Assembly (NCBI GenBank): GCA_937920515.1
Contig: CALEUG010000005.1
Coordinates: forward strand, 1 to 64,000
Source of the DNA: an uncultured bacterium
GTDB lineage: Bacteria > Acidobacteriota > Aminicenantia > Aminicenantales > Saccharicenantaceae
DNA: 64,000 nt
Direction: 5' to 3'
Shown here: one piece after another, positions 16,980 through 24,858 of the stretch
How positions within the stretch are numbered: the stretch's first letter is position 1
How the letters are laid out: the number at the start of each line of letters is the position of its first letter
Program-made: the position numbers and the translations under genes
The notes under the pieces: model-generated
What the model saw: the letters and a program-made list of their open reading frames with translations, nothing else
Told to the model about the DNA's origin: nothing
Databases searched by the model: none

Positions 16980-18272
16980 GTGTCCCCAACCCAGAGCGCC
17001 CTTCTCATCCTGTCGGTGATGGTGGTGGCCTACGCCGCCGCCAAGTTATTCAAGGTATCAACCGAGCTGTCACTTTTTCTGGCAGCTGTGGCCGGAGCCC
17101 TGGCCGGGGGTTATGGATTTCCGGTCCGGCACCTGGCCGAAGGGGCTATCACCTACCTTGATATCTGCCTGATCTTCCTGACAGCCACGCTGTTTATGAA
17201 CCTGCTGAAGGAAGCCGGGGGAGTGGCCTTTGCCGTCAGGGCCATCCTGAAAAAATTTCATCGCCGCCGGTTCATCCTCTTCCTGCTGCTGGTCTTGCTG
17301 CTGTTGATTCCAGGAGCCCTGACCGGGGCTGGCAGCGTCACCGTTCTGATAACCGGCTCGCTGGTGGCCGTGGTCCTGAAATACACGGGCCTGAGCGAAG
17401 TCAGGGTGGCCGCTATCATCTTCCTGATTGCCGGCCTGAGCGCCGCTGCCCCGCCGGTCAGTCTGTGGGCCATGCTGACCGCGGCCGGTATCAACATGCC
17501 ATATGTGGGCTTTTTTTTGCCACTTCTTGTCCCCTGCCTCCTGGCCGCCCTGCTGACCATTTTTATCCTGGGCCATAAGGCCAGTCCGGTCGACATCGAA
17601 AAAGCCCAGGCCGAACTTCCAGTCCCGCCGGAAAAGATGAACTGGTGGCGGCTGGGATTGCCTTTCCTCACCTTCCTGGTCCTGGTCCTGGCCGGAAGGA
17701 TTTTTCCGTTCAGCTTCCCCATCCTGGGCCTGCCGTTAATCTTCGCCCTGACGGCAGCCGTGGCCGTCCTGATCTCTCCCGTCAGGCTTAACCTCTGGAA
17801 GACCTCGCTGGCCACGGCCGAACAGCTGTTGCCGCTCATCGGCACCCTGACCTGCGTGGGAATCCTGGTTCAGGTCATGACTTTAACCGGGGTCAGGGGG
17901 TTGATCTCGGTTTCAGTCGTTACCCTGCCGGCTGCCCTGGTTATTGCTTCTCTTTTTCTGACTCTTCCCATGTCTGAAGCCGTTTTAATGTGGGGAGCGG
18001 CCCCGGTTCTGGGAGTGCCCCTGGTCCTTCTCTTTAACACCAGGGGGCTGGACCCGGTGGTGGCTCTGGCCGGGATGAGTATTATCTGGCCGCTGGGTGA
18101 CGCCCTTCCCCCGACGGCCATCATCGGGCGCCTGACCATGGACACGGTCGGAGTTAAAGAGCGTTACTCGAGTTTCCTGAAGATGTGCCTGGTCCCGGCC
18201 CTGATCATCGCCCTGATGGGGACGCTGATGGTCATTTTCAGCAAGAAACTTTCTTTCCTTACGGTTTTTTAG
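16980..18272 (+). CDS. TRAP/DctM-like polytopic transporter
   Basis: 430 residues starting at GTG, with AAGGAGA 9 bases upstream. About 11-12 hydrophobic helices are arranged as two related halves. Each half carries a helix-breaking Pro-Pro loop, AAPPVSLWAMLTAAGI and DALPPTAIIG, as in the large permease (DctM) of TRAP transporters and other ion-transporter superfamily members. No DctP binding-protein gene and no classical DctQ gene adjoin it. The next gene encodes a 51-residue membrane protein. Substrate unknown; the adjacent AstE/AspA-like deacylase suggests an acidic or N-acylated amino acid. Confidence 0.62.
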   Translation: MSPTQSALLILSVMVVAYAAAKLFKVSTELSLFLAAVAGALAGGYGFPVRHLAEGAITYLDICLIFLTATLFMNLLKEAGGVAFAVRAILKKFHRRRFILFLLLVLLLLIPGALTGAGSVTVLITGSLVAVVLKYTGLSEVRVAAIIFLIAGLSAAAPPVSLWAMLTAAGINMPYVGFFLPLLVPCLLAALLTIFILGHKASPVDIEKAQAELPVPPEKMNWWRLGLPFLTFLVLVLAGRIFPFSFPILGLPLIFALTAAVAVLISPVRLNLWKTSLATAEQLLPLIGTLTCVGILVQVMTLTGVRGLISVSVVTLPAALVIASLFLTLPMSEAVLMWGAAPVLGVPLVLLFNTRGLDPVVALAGMSIIWPLGDALPPTAIIGRLTMDTVGVKERYSSFLKMCLVPALIIALMGTLMVIFSKKLSFLTVF

Positions 18273-18281
18273 GAGACAGTA

Positions 18282-18437
18282 ATGGCCGCTTTCATAACAT
18301 TTCTTTATTACCTGATGGTGGCTTTTTTTTCCGCTTGCTTCATTTGGAACTTCCGGCGGTCAAAGAACTGGCAGACCGAGGTGCTATACCTGATAGTATT
18401 GCTTCCGTTTCTCCTGCGTCTTTTCCGCCTGAAATGA
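18282..18437 (+). CDS. 51-residue two-helix membrane protein
   Basis: A short frame from ATG 18282 to TGA 18435-18437. AGGAGA (18271-18276) overlaps the stop codon of the transporter gene and is well placed for this ATG. The product has two likely membrane helices (about residues 4-22 and 33-48) separated by the charged stretch NFRRSKNWQTE, and ends FRLK. The stop codon overlaps the next gene's ribosome-binding site (TGAGGT). The tight coupling on both sides argues that it is real. It may be an accessory subunit of the transporter, by analogy with small TRAP subunits; that is inference. Confidence 0.65.
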   Translation: MAAFITFLYYLMVAFFSACFIWNFRRSKNWQTEVLYLIVLLPFLLRLFRLK

Positions 18438-18444
18438 GGTCCGT

Positions 18445-19620
18445 ATGAAAAACCGATATGCCCTGCGGAAAACAATTTTCACGGCAGCTTTTCTGCTTGT
18501 TTTCATATTCTCTGGCCTGAGCTTCTACCGCAGCCGTCATTTACGCGAGCCGGTGGTGGCCGGGGATGGCCTGCTGGAGGTCAGAAAGCTCAGCCACTAC
18601 TTTCCCGGCCTCAAAGGCAGTATCAACGACGCCAGTGTTTACCTTCTGGGAAAAGGAACTTCCAGTTCAGGGGAGGGAGCCGCCCTGGTCCTGGGTGGTG
18701 CCCACCCGGAAGAGCCGGCCGGGCGCCTGGCCGCCTGGCTGCTGGTGGAGAATGCCCGCGTAGAAGCAGGGCGACTTTTTGTCATCCTGACAGCCAACCC
18801 GAGTGCTTCCACCTCCACCAGGCCGGGCGGGGCCTATCCCCCGGACTATGAAATTCCCACCCCCTGGGGTCGCCAGAAATTCAGGCAGGGAGACCGCTGG
18901 TCCAACCCTCTCGATCAGTGGCCCGACCCGGAAGTTTACATTCATTATCCATCCCGGCAGCAGCTGGCCTACATGGACATCAGAAACCAGAACCGCACCT
19001 GGCCCGGGCGGCCCGACGGCACGATGACCGAGAAAACCTGCTATGCCATGACTCAGCTAATAATCAAAGAAAAAATCGACCTGGTCATCGACCTGCACGA
19101 GGCCGAGCTGCAGTACCCGGTGATCAACACCATCGTGGCCCACCAGAAGGGAGAAGACCTGGCCGCCCTGGCCTCGATGATGATCAGCAGCGAGGAGGGT
19201 TTTAACATCGGCGTTGAATATTCCCCGGTCGCCCTGCGCGGGTTGTCTCACCGGGAAATAGGCGACCACACTCCGGCCATTCCCCTGCTGCTGGAAACGC
19301 CCGAGCCCTTCCTGGATGCCACCCGCGGTAAAACCGACCGGGCCCTTCTTCTGACCGGAAGGGATGAATTCGTGATGAAGGCCGGTCGCCACGGCCTGCT
19401 GTTTGAAAAGCTGGACGAGAACGGCTGGCCGATAGAGGTCAGGGTGGGGCGCCACCTGTCGTCGATCATCCAGATTTTCAAAGTCTGGACCGAGCTCCAC
19501 CCGGACCGTCCTATCCAGATGGAAAACGTGCCCCGCTACGCTGAAGTTATTGCCAACGGAGTGGGCTACTACCTCAAGAACCCGGACGGGGCGCCGGCCG
19601 GAAGGCTTTTCTACGAATAA
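18445..19620 (+). CDS. Membrane-anchored AstE/AspA-like (M14-type) deacylase
   Basis: 391 residues. An N-terminal helix (about residues 11-26) anchors or exports it. The catalytic part resembles succinylglutamate desuccinylase/aspartoacylase, the M14-related zinc enzymes. Zinc ligands are seen in LGGAHPEEPAG (His and second Glu) and IDLHEAELQYP (His, near residue 216). These enzymes split N-acyl amino acids or peptide-like amides. The GAGGT ribosome site overlaps the preceding small gene's stop codon. Its 3' end overlaps the convergent pgsW gene by 47 bases. The operon context suggests that it releases an amino acid or acid outside the membrane for uptake by the 16980 transporter. Confidence 0.75.
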   Translation: MKNRYALRKTIFTAAFLLVFIFSGLSFYRSRHLREPVVAGDGLLEVRKLSHYFPGLKGSINDASVYLLGKGTSSSGEGAALVLGGAHPEEPAGRLAAWLLVENARVEAGRLFVILTANPSASTSTRPGGAYPPDYEIPTPWGRQKFRQGDRWSNPLDQWPDPEVYIHYPSRQQLAYMDIRNQNRTWPGRPDGTMTEKTCYAMTQLIIKEKIDLVIDLHEAELQYPVINTIVAHQKGEDLAALASMMISSEEGFNIGVEYSPVALRGLSHREIGDHTPAIPLLLETPEPFLDATRGKTDRALLLTGRDEFVMKAGRHGLLFEKLDENGWPIEVRVGRHLSSIIQIFKVWTELHPDRPIQMENVPRYAEVIANGVGYYLKNPDGAPAGRLFYE

Positions 19621-20683
19621 TCCCGGCCAGCAACAGCCAGAGCGCACAGCTGAGAACATAACCTCCAGTTATCAGCCGCAGCGGCTGTTTTCTTTCCGGC
19701 CGGAAAACCGGGTCGCCGGGAGACGGCAACGGCTTCGGGTCCCAGGGGAGTCCATAAATTTCCGCCAGCTTTCTGATGTTAAGAAGATGAATTACTGGAA
19801 CCCCCCTCCGGGCCATCTCCTGGAGAATACCCCGTCGCGAAGCCGGCGGAATCTTCCTGATCCGGGTCAAACCCGGCTGAAGTTTAAGGATGGAAGAATC
19901 CACTCCGAGGTTTACAGAGCTTCCGCCGATGTTGATGAAAGCCTTTATTTTTTTTTCACCCGAGGCCTCCGCAAAAAGTTTCAGGTGCCTCCCGACTCGT
20001 TCCTCGAGACTTCCGGCCTGAAGAAATTGCAGGCCGAGCCTTTGAGCTATGGCCCTTAGCCGGTTTCTGACTTCCTCTGGATATTCTTTTCCGGAATCGT
20101 CTTCACCGCCCCAGGAGACGGCCAGCAGCCGGTGCCGGGTGAACCCGTGCTGGCGGAGGCATTCTTCCATGTCCAGCCAGGAAAATTCCGGGTTGTTGGC
20201 ACCCCACTGGGAGGCGCCAACCGAAATGATAGCCAGAAGCTCCAGGTCAAGGGCCATTGCGGCGCAATAACTGGAGATGATCAGGGAAGGGAAAGAAGCC
20301 GAAGCACCGAGGGCAACGATATCTCCCCTATCTGCACCGGCTTTCCTAAAGAGATTAACCAGCACAGCGGCCAGCTCCGGGTTGGTGGCTGTTCTTTTGG
20401 CCTGAAGGTTTCCGACAGTGGTGGTCAGGGGGCTGTTTTCCAGGCCGATTAAACCTGTTTGATTAGGGTCGAACTCATTATTTTCAGGGTGAAGTCCCCT
20501 GCTCTTCTGGCAGTCGAAGATGATTCTTTCAGCTTCCGCCATCAGCCGGGCGGCTGCGAATTCTTCCGGGTCAGGCCTCGACCACCGGTTAGCCCTCGGG
20601 CCAAGATAGAGGTGCAGGCTAAAAAATAACAGGCTGATGACCGCCAGGCCGACCAGCTTGAAAAGTTTTTCTCCGTTGCCCAT
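19574..20683 (-). CDS. pgsW: Poly-gamma-glutamate system protein
   Basis: 369 residues, with one membrane helix at the N-terminus (about 10-28) and one near the C-terminus (about 337-357) flanking an extracytoplasmic domain. It matches the PgsW-type system protein found next to pgsB and pgsC in many genomes. Recognisable segments are LIGLENSPLTTTVG, VALGASASFPSLI, SVGASQWGANNP and FINIGGSSVNLG. The biochemical role is not established. Its ATG shares one base with the pgsC stop (TGATG), so the two are coupled. Its end overlaps the convergent deacylase gene by 47 bases. Confidence 0.85.
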   Translation of the reverse strand: MGNGEKLFKLVGLAVISLLFFSLHLYLGPRANRWSRPDPEEFAAARLMAEAERIIFDCQKSRGLHPENNEFDPNQTGLIGLENSPLTTTVGNLQAKRTATNPELAAVLVNLFRKAGADRGDIVALGASASFPSLIISSYCAAMALDLELLAIISVGASQWGANNPEFSWLDMEECLRQHGFTRHRLLAVSWGGEDDSGKEYPEEVRNRLRAIAQRLGLQFLQAGSLEERVGRHLKLFAEASGEKKIKAFINIGGSSVNLGVDSSILKLQPGLTRIRKIPPASRRGILQEMARRGVPVIHLLNIRKLAEIYGLPWDPKPLPSPGDPVFRPERKQPLRLITGGYVLSCALWLLLAGIIRRKAFRPAPRPGS

Positions 20684-21117
20684 CAGAAAAAGAGCCTGAC
20701 CAGAAAAAAGGTTAAGACAGAAACGAAGATTAATGAGGCCAGCGTCGGCAGAATCTTCTGCCTTTCCAGGTTGGAAGCCAGGAGCCCGGGCACCACCCAG
20801 CCTATAACCCTGAGTGAAACCGGTTCCATAAAGAGGCCGGGCAGCAGCAGGTACCAGAGCTGGGCCAGGACCACCCCGGTTAGAATCATGAAGACAAAGC
20901 GGCGCCGTCCGAAAAGTATCAGGTAATTACGTACCAGACGATAAAGGCCTGCTGTCAGGAAAGCCACGGATAGGGTGACCAGCGGACGCCAGGGCTGGTC
21001 GAGGTAAATGGCAAAATAACCCGGGACAATTAACCCGCCCGGTGTTAACCCGGTCAGTTCACTGAAAATCAGGGCCAGCACCAGGCCGAGGAACAGAGAA
21101 CTATATTCTGATGGCAT
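20683..21117 (-). CDS. pgsC: Poly-gamma-glutamate biosynthesis protein PgsC/CapC
   Basis: 144 residues, nearly all membrane helices, the usual PgsC/CapC size. The N-terminal SLFLGLVLALIFSELTGLTPGGLIVPGY pattern (only partly written in family profiles as EL.G..PGG.IVPGY) is diagnostic. PgsC works with the PgsB ligase in the membrane to make and move poly-gamma-glutamate. Its start overlaps pgsB by 17 bases and its stop overlaps pgsW by one base, so the three genes form one coupled operon. Confidence 0.9.
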   Translation of the reverse strand: MPSEYSSLFLGLVLALIFSELTGLTPGGLIVPGYFAIYLDQPWRPLVTLSVAFLTAGLYRLVRNYLILFGRRRFVFMILTGVVLAQLWYLLLPGLFMEPVSLRVIGWVVPGLLASNLERQKILPTLASLIFVSVLTFFLVRLFF

Positions 21118-22336
21118 CAGCAGTCCTTTCCAGATAATCTATAAGCCTGCTACCGAAGCCGCCAATGTTGCCCAGCCCGAAGACCAGGCATTTCTCCGCC
21201 GAACCCGGCCACCTCTCCTGGCAGCTGGTCACCAGATTTTTTATTTCTTCAAGATTCTTTTCAGGTTCTCCCTCAGAAAGAAACCATACCGGTCGGCCAG
21301 TCTCCCGGGCCCGCTTCCTTAGTTTTCGGACTATCGCTCCCGCTCCGGGACCTACCAGAATCAAAGATTCCAGGAAATCCGCTTCCCCCGACTGCAGGAA
21401 CCCGGCCCACTGCTGGCTCCGGTCGCCACGGTCAGCCCGCAGGCTCAGCAGCCCGATTTTGCGGCTGTCCTGCCAGCCCAGCCTGCGGGTGATAAGCTCC
21501 ATGGCCAGCAGGCTTGATTCCGGGTCGTTGGCCGCAAACAGGCTGACCAGGTAAAAATGCCTTTCTCCTGGAGCCACGATTTTCCAGACTCGCGGCCGGC
21601 CAAAGTCCGGGTTCAAGCCCGACCAGCCGGCCCGGACCCGGTCGGCTGTCAGCCCGAAATGTTCCAGGACGGCCAGGGCCAGCCTGACATTCACCTCGAA
21701 TTCCGGGTAAGGAAGAATTTCGGTAAGGCGGGCAGATTCGGAACTGCTCCGGACCGCTCTCAGCTCGAAGCCTTTCTTCCGGGCCAAAGGCTCCATCCAG
21801 GGCAGAACCTCTTCTTCTGGAATGAAGGTTATGGTGCCTGGTGGAACTGCTTCCAGCATGGCCCGGGCTATCTCTTCCCTGCGCCGACCGAGAAATTCGG
21901 TGTGGTCAACCCGGAAATTGCTCAGCACCAGGACCTGCGGTTGTAACAGGTACCGCCCCTCAGCTCCGAGACATTCTGGCTGAATGCTCATCATCTCGCT
22001 GACCAGGAAATCCGCCTTCTCAGCCACGGCCGCGGCCACCAGTTTTTTCTGTTCCAGAATGGTCGGCCGGCCCCGCCGGGTAATTTCCACCTCGCGGCCA
22101 TCCGGATAGATGAGAACCGGTCTGGAACCGGTGGTCTTGGCCATAACCTTCGACCCGGCAGCCCTCAGCCCTCCGGCAATCAGCCTGGTGATACTGGATT
22201 TTCCCCGAATTCCGCTGATGGCCACCCTAACGGGAACTTTCTTCAATTTGCGGCGAGCGAGAGCGGCTTCAACAGACAGGTAAACCAATAAAACGAGCAT
22301 AGAAAATGGAGCAATCAGGCTAAACTGTCCCGCCAT
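21101..22336 (-). CDS. pgsB: Poly-gamma-glutamate synthase PgsB/CapB
   Basis: 411 residues. An N-terminal membrane helix (about 5-24) is followed by a Mur-ligase-like amide ligase domain with the ATP-binding GIRGKSSITR (near 42-51). TTGSRP and the VLSNFRVDHTEFLG block follow. The enzyme links gamma-carboxyl groups of glutamate using ATP, at the inner face of the membrane. AAGGA precedes the ATG. It lies 49 bases downstream of the M24 aminopeptidase on the same strand. No pgsA/capA (polymer transport) or capD-type gene is in this window, so the polymer's fate, released or anchored, cannot be told. Confidence 0.92.
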   Translation of the reverse strand: MAGQFSLIAPFSMLVLLVYLSVEAALARRKLKKVPVRVAISGIRGKSSITRLIAGGLRAAGSKVMAKTTGSRPVLIYPDGREVEITRRGRPTILEQKKLVAAAVAEKADFLVSEMMSIQPECLGAEGRYLLQPQVLVLSNFRVDHTEFLGRRREEIARAMLEAVPPGTITFIPEEEVLPWMEPLARKKGFELRAVRSSSESARLTEILPYPEFEVNVRLALAVLEHFGLTADRVRAGWSGLNPDFGRPRVWKIVAPGERHFYLVSLFAANDPESSLLAMELITRRLGWQDSRKIGLLSLRADRGDRSQQWAGFLQSGEADFLESLILVGPGAGAIVRKLRKRARETGRPVWFLSEGEPEKNLEEIKNLVTSCQERWPGSAEKCLVFGLGNIGGFGSRLIDYLERTADAIRI

Positions 22337-22385
22337 CTATCCTTCTTATCTATAAATTTAAGGGGTTCCAGGCTCCGTGATTCTC

Positions 22386-23726
22386 TTAAAACTTTCTCCT
22401 GGCCAGCAGGGCTTCAATCTCCTCTATTTCCTTGGGAACTCCGGAAGTCAGGACCTCGCAGCCATCTCTGGTTATCAGGACTGTATCCTCAATCCTGATT
22501 CCGAGGTTTTTCTCAGGATAATAGAGCCCCGGTTCAATGGCCATGACCATGCCTTCTCTGAGAACCAGTTCCGAAGGCTGGACATCATGGACGGACATCC
22601 CCACCAGGTGACCAAGTCCGCCGCGCAGTCCCAGCGGGTCAATTCCCTTTTCTTTCATCTTCCTGGCCACGTACTCCTGAACCTCCCGGCTGGTAACACC
22701 CGGCCTGAAGGCTTCGATGCAGGCTTTCTGAACCTCCAGCACCGCCCGATAAATCTTCTTTTGTTCTTCGGTGAACCTGCCGGAAACCGGCCAGGTCCTG
22801 GTTATGTCCATCGTCAGGTAATTGAGGTCGCCACCGAAATCCATCAGCACCAGTTCCCCGGCCTGCATTGCCCTGTTGTTCTTTTCATAATGAAGAATGC
22901 AGGTATTCGGTCCAGAACCGATGATGGGCGGGTAGGCCGGTCCCCGGCAGCCGTTTTTGAGCAGGACTTCGACTGCGGCCGCTTCCAGCTCGTACTCGAA
23001 GGCGCCGGGCCTGGAAGCCAGCATGGCCCTTTTGATGGCTTCAGCGGATATCCGACCGTTCTGCCTTAAGACTGCAATTTCTTCTGGCGTTTTTATCATC
23101 CGCAAAGAATCTATCTGTGGGGTAATATCTTTAAGCTGGGCCGCCGGGTAGAGCTGACGGAATCTCTCCGCCCGGAATTGATTCAGGCTGAGCTGAGCGT
23201 TGTAAGGATTCCTGAAGCGTCGGGCCTGGAACAGGGCCGTTTCCGACCGGGCCTCTCCCACCGAGTCTTCGGGCGACAGCCTTAAATAAATAACCTGGTC
23301 CTGCCGCCCTGACAACCTTGACAGAAACTCGTCAAAGTAGCTTACCGGGTAAATGGCTTTAAGTTTCAGCTTTTCCCTGGCCTTTGGGTCATCCAGGCTG
23401 TTTCCGCCTTCCATCATCTTTTCCCGGTCGGTCTTCTGGGGTACAAAGAGATAACTGTCTTTTGTGGACGGGACCATGACCAGGATGGCATTGGCATCCT
23501 CGCACCCTGTAAAATAATAAAAATCATTGTCCTGGCGGAAATGTCCGGACCCGGTGTTTCCGGGATTAGCAAACAGAATAATCAACCCGTTTCCGGCGGT
23601 CTCCATCAGGGCCAGCCGGCGTCTTTCAAACTCGGCCGCAGAATAGCCTGCGGGCGCCTGAGCCCGGGCCAGGAGGGCTGAGACCAGCCCGAGCAGGAAT
23701 ACCATGAATAAAGTTTTTTTCCTCAT
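22386..23726 (-). CDS. Exported Xaa-Pro aminopeptidase (M24B)
   Basis: 446 residues. The signal peptide (MRKKTLFMVFLLGLVSALLARA) directs export, unusual for PepP relatives but common in this type of genome. An aminopeptidase-P N-terminal domain (FERRRLALME, DFYYFTG) precedes the pita-bread catalytic domain. Dinuclear metal ligands are visible as VLMDFGGD and TMDITRTWP (two Asp), GHLVGMSVHD (His), AIEPGLYYP (Glu) and IRIEDTVLIT (Glu). It should remove N-terminal residues preceding proline in the periplasm. A promoter lies at 23765-23793; pgsB follows after 49 bases. Confidence 0.93.
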   Translation of the reverse strand: MRKKTLFMVFLLGLVSALLARAQAPAGYSAAEFERRRLALMETAGNGLIILFANPGNTGSGHFRQDNDFYYFTGCEDANAILVMVPSTKDSYLFVPQKTDREKMMEGGNSLDDPKAREKLKLKAIYPVSYFDEFLSRLSGRQDQVIYLRLSPEDSVGEARSETALFQARRFRNPYNAQLSLNQFRAERFRQLYPAAQLKDITPQIDSLRMIKTPEEIAVLRQNGRISAEAIKRAMLASRPGAFEYELEAAAVEVLLKNGCRGPAYPPIIGSGPNTCILHYEKNNRAMQAGELVLMDFGGDLNYLTMDITRTWPVSGRFTEEQKKIYRAVLEVQKACIEAFRPGVTSREVQEYVARKMKEKGIDPLGLRGGLGHLVGMSVHDVQPSELVLREGMVMAIEPGLYYPEKNLGIRIEDTVLITRDGCEVLTSGVPKEIEEIEALLARRKF

Positions 23727-23764
23727 GACTGCTTTCCTTAAAAAAATATTTCCATAGCAGAATG

Positions 23765-23793
23765 AGTTTAATAAAATTGCCGGCCCGGTGCAA
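23765..23793 (-). promoter_or_regulatory. Sigma-70-type promoter of the M24 gene
   Basis: On the minus strand TTGCAC (23793-23788), 17-base spacer, TAAACT (23770-23765). The ATG is at 23726. This promoter may also serve the pgsBCW operon. Confidence 0.55.
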
Positions 23794-23843
23794 TCAGAAC
23801 GATCACCGGGTAGCCAGCGTTCCTGTCTGCAGTCCTGTGATCT

Positions 23844-23872
23844 TTGACTTGCTGCCCTCTTTATCTTTTAAT
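23844..23872 (+). promoter_or_regulatory. Possible sigma-70-type promoter of the NTPase gene
   Basis: TTGACT (23844-23849), 17-base spacer, TTTAAT (23867-23872), 39 bases before the ATG at 23911. The -35 is good and the -10 is only fair. Confidence 0.4.
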
Positions 23873-23910
23873 ATTCGCAGGCGGAGAGTTCTGACCAGGG
23901 GCGAAATAAC

Positions 23911-24465
23911 ATGACAGAACAAGAGCTAAAAATCCTGGTAACCGGCCTGCCCGGTTCCGGTAAAACCACCCTGGTGGCCAGTCTCCTGGAGAGTCTGCCG
24001 GACAAAAACCTGGTCACCGGCTTTATCACCAGGGAAATCAGGGAAAGGGGAACCAGGCTGGGCTTTGAGCTGATGAGCCCTGAAGGCCGTCGGGCCGTTC
24101 TCAGTCATGTTGAGTTCAGGACCCCGTACCGCCTCGGCAAATACCGGGTGGACCTTCGCAGCTTCGAAAACTTCCTGGAATCGGTCAGGTTCTTCGCTCC
24201 AGAAATCAGGCTGGTGGTCATAGACGAGATAGGCAAAATGGAATGTCTTTCGGAAAAATTCCGGGAAATTGTATTCCGGCTGGTCTCAGGACCCGGGAAT
24301 CTGCTGGCCACTATAGCCCTCAGGGGAACACCTTTCATGGAAGGGATAAAGCTTAGTCCTGGAATACAAATCTACGAACTCACCCCGGCCAACCGTAACA
24401 GACTTCGATTCGAGCTGCTTGAAAAAATTAATCGTCTCCTTGAGCAGGGACAATCCGGTCGATAA
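23911..24465 (+). CDS. THEP1-type nucleoside-triphosphatase
   Basis: 184 residues matching the NTPase_1/THEP1 family. The Walker A motif is TGLPGSGKTTL (near 11-21), Walker B is LVVIDEIGKME (near 106-116), and the family-specific GFITREIRERGTRLGF and ATIALRGTPF segments are present. The family hydrolyses NTPs and is related to AAA/RecA-like kinases; its biological role is unclear. It is a single gene, with its own promoter and a terminator-like hairpin about 60 bases downstream. Confidence 0.9.
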   Translation: MTEQELKILVTGLPGSGKTTLVASLLESLPDKNLVTGFITREIRERGTRLGFELMSPEGRRAVLSHVEFRTPYRLGKYRVDLRSFENFLESVRFFAPEIRLVVIDEIGKMECLSEKFREIVFRLVSGPGNLLATIALRGTPFMEGIKLSPGIQIYELTPANRNRLRFELLEKINRLLEQGQSGR

Positions 24466-24511
24466 GAAAGGAAGCAAAGACCATAAATCTGTTTTGCTTT
24501 CCCTGGCTCAG

Positions 24512-24791
24512 AGAAAAAGAAGAGAGGGGTGCCGCCGTGCACCCCTCTGTTTAATTGAAGGAAGGGGGAATGGAAAGAAGGGCAAAGAAGGGCAAAAAGG
24601 AGGCATTTATAAATTTATGGGTGCGCTCATCGCCATGCCTGCAAATAAAGGGGGAGGGAGAGATTGGCTTTCTGTTCAGCCCGTCAAACCTCAATATCTC
24701 CCTCCCCGGACCAGCAAAACTATCTATGTATAAAAACTGCCTATCACCTGTTTTCGTTTCCACTCTTCTTCCAGCCATTTTTCGTTACCCA
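24512..24791 (-). ncRNA. Candidate sigma-54-dependent structured small RNA
   Basis: The interval runs from the predicted start of the sigma-54 promoter at 24802-24817 to the T-run of the terminator near 24512, about 280 bases. It contains an 11-bp perfect stem, GGGGAGGGAGA (minus strand 24707-24697) with TCTCCCTCCCC (24661-24651). The 35-base loop holds a nested 4-bp GGCT/AGCC hairpin. Downstream is a pyrimidine-rich single-stranded tract with two tandem TTTGCCCTTC copies (24577-24596) and CCTCC (24599-24603), which could pair with Shine-Dalgarno sequences. The longest minus-strand frame (24778-24551, 75 codons) has an atypical composition and no known family. That makes a non-coding RNA the better reading, though a dual-function RNA is possible. 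Everything here is inference from sequence. Confidence 0.5.
24523..24552. terminator. Strong intrinsic terminator, possibly bidirectional
   Basis: AGAGGGGTGC (24523-24532) and GCACCCCTCT (24539-24548) form a perfect 10-bp stem with a 6-base loop. On the minus strand the stem is followed by CTTCTTTTTCTC, a good T-tract. On the plus strand GTTTAATT follows, which is weaker. It can end the NTPase transcript from the left and the candidate small RNA from the right. Confidence 0.7.
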
Positions 24792-24801
24792 CCTGTTTGA
24801 G

Positions 24802-24817
24802 AGCAAGATTTGTGCCA
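24802..24817 (-). promoter_or_regulatory. Near-perfect sigma-54 (RpoN) promoter
   Basis: Minus strand TGGCACAAATCTTGCT. The -24 GG and -12 GC are 12 bases apart, and TGGCAC and TTGCT match the sigma-54 consensus (TGGCACG-N4-TTGCW) at every key position. Predicted start is near 24791. No protein gene of known family lies downstream on this strand before the terminator at 24523-24548. Confidence 0.75.
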
Positions 24818-24858
24818 GAATTCATAGCCCAGAATTCCCCTTAAAAAGAGGCGGGTTG

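Noticed and set aside
24551-24778. 75-codon minus-strand frame inside the candidate small RNA
   Set aside because: The ribosome site AGGTGGG would lie at or before the predicted transcript start, the composition is unusual and no family is recognisable. Kept as part of the RNA candidate, with dual function not excluded.
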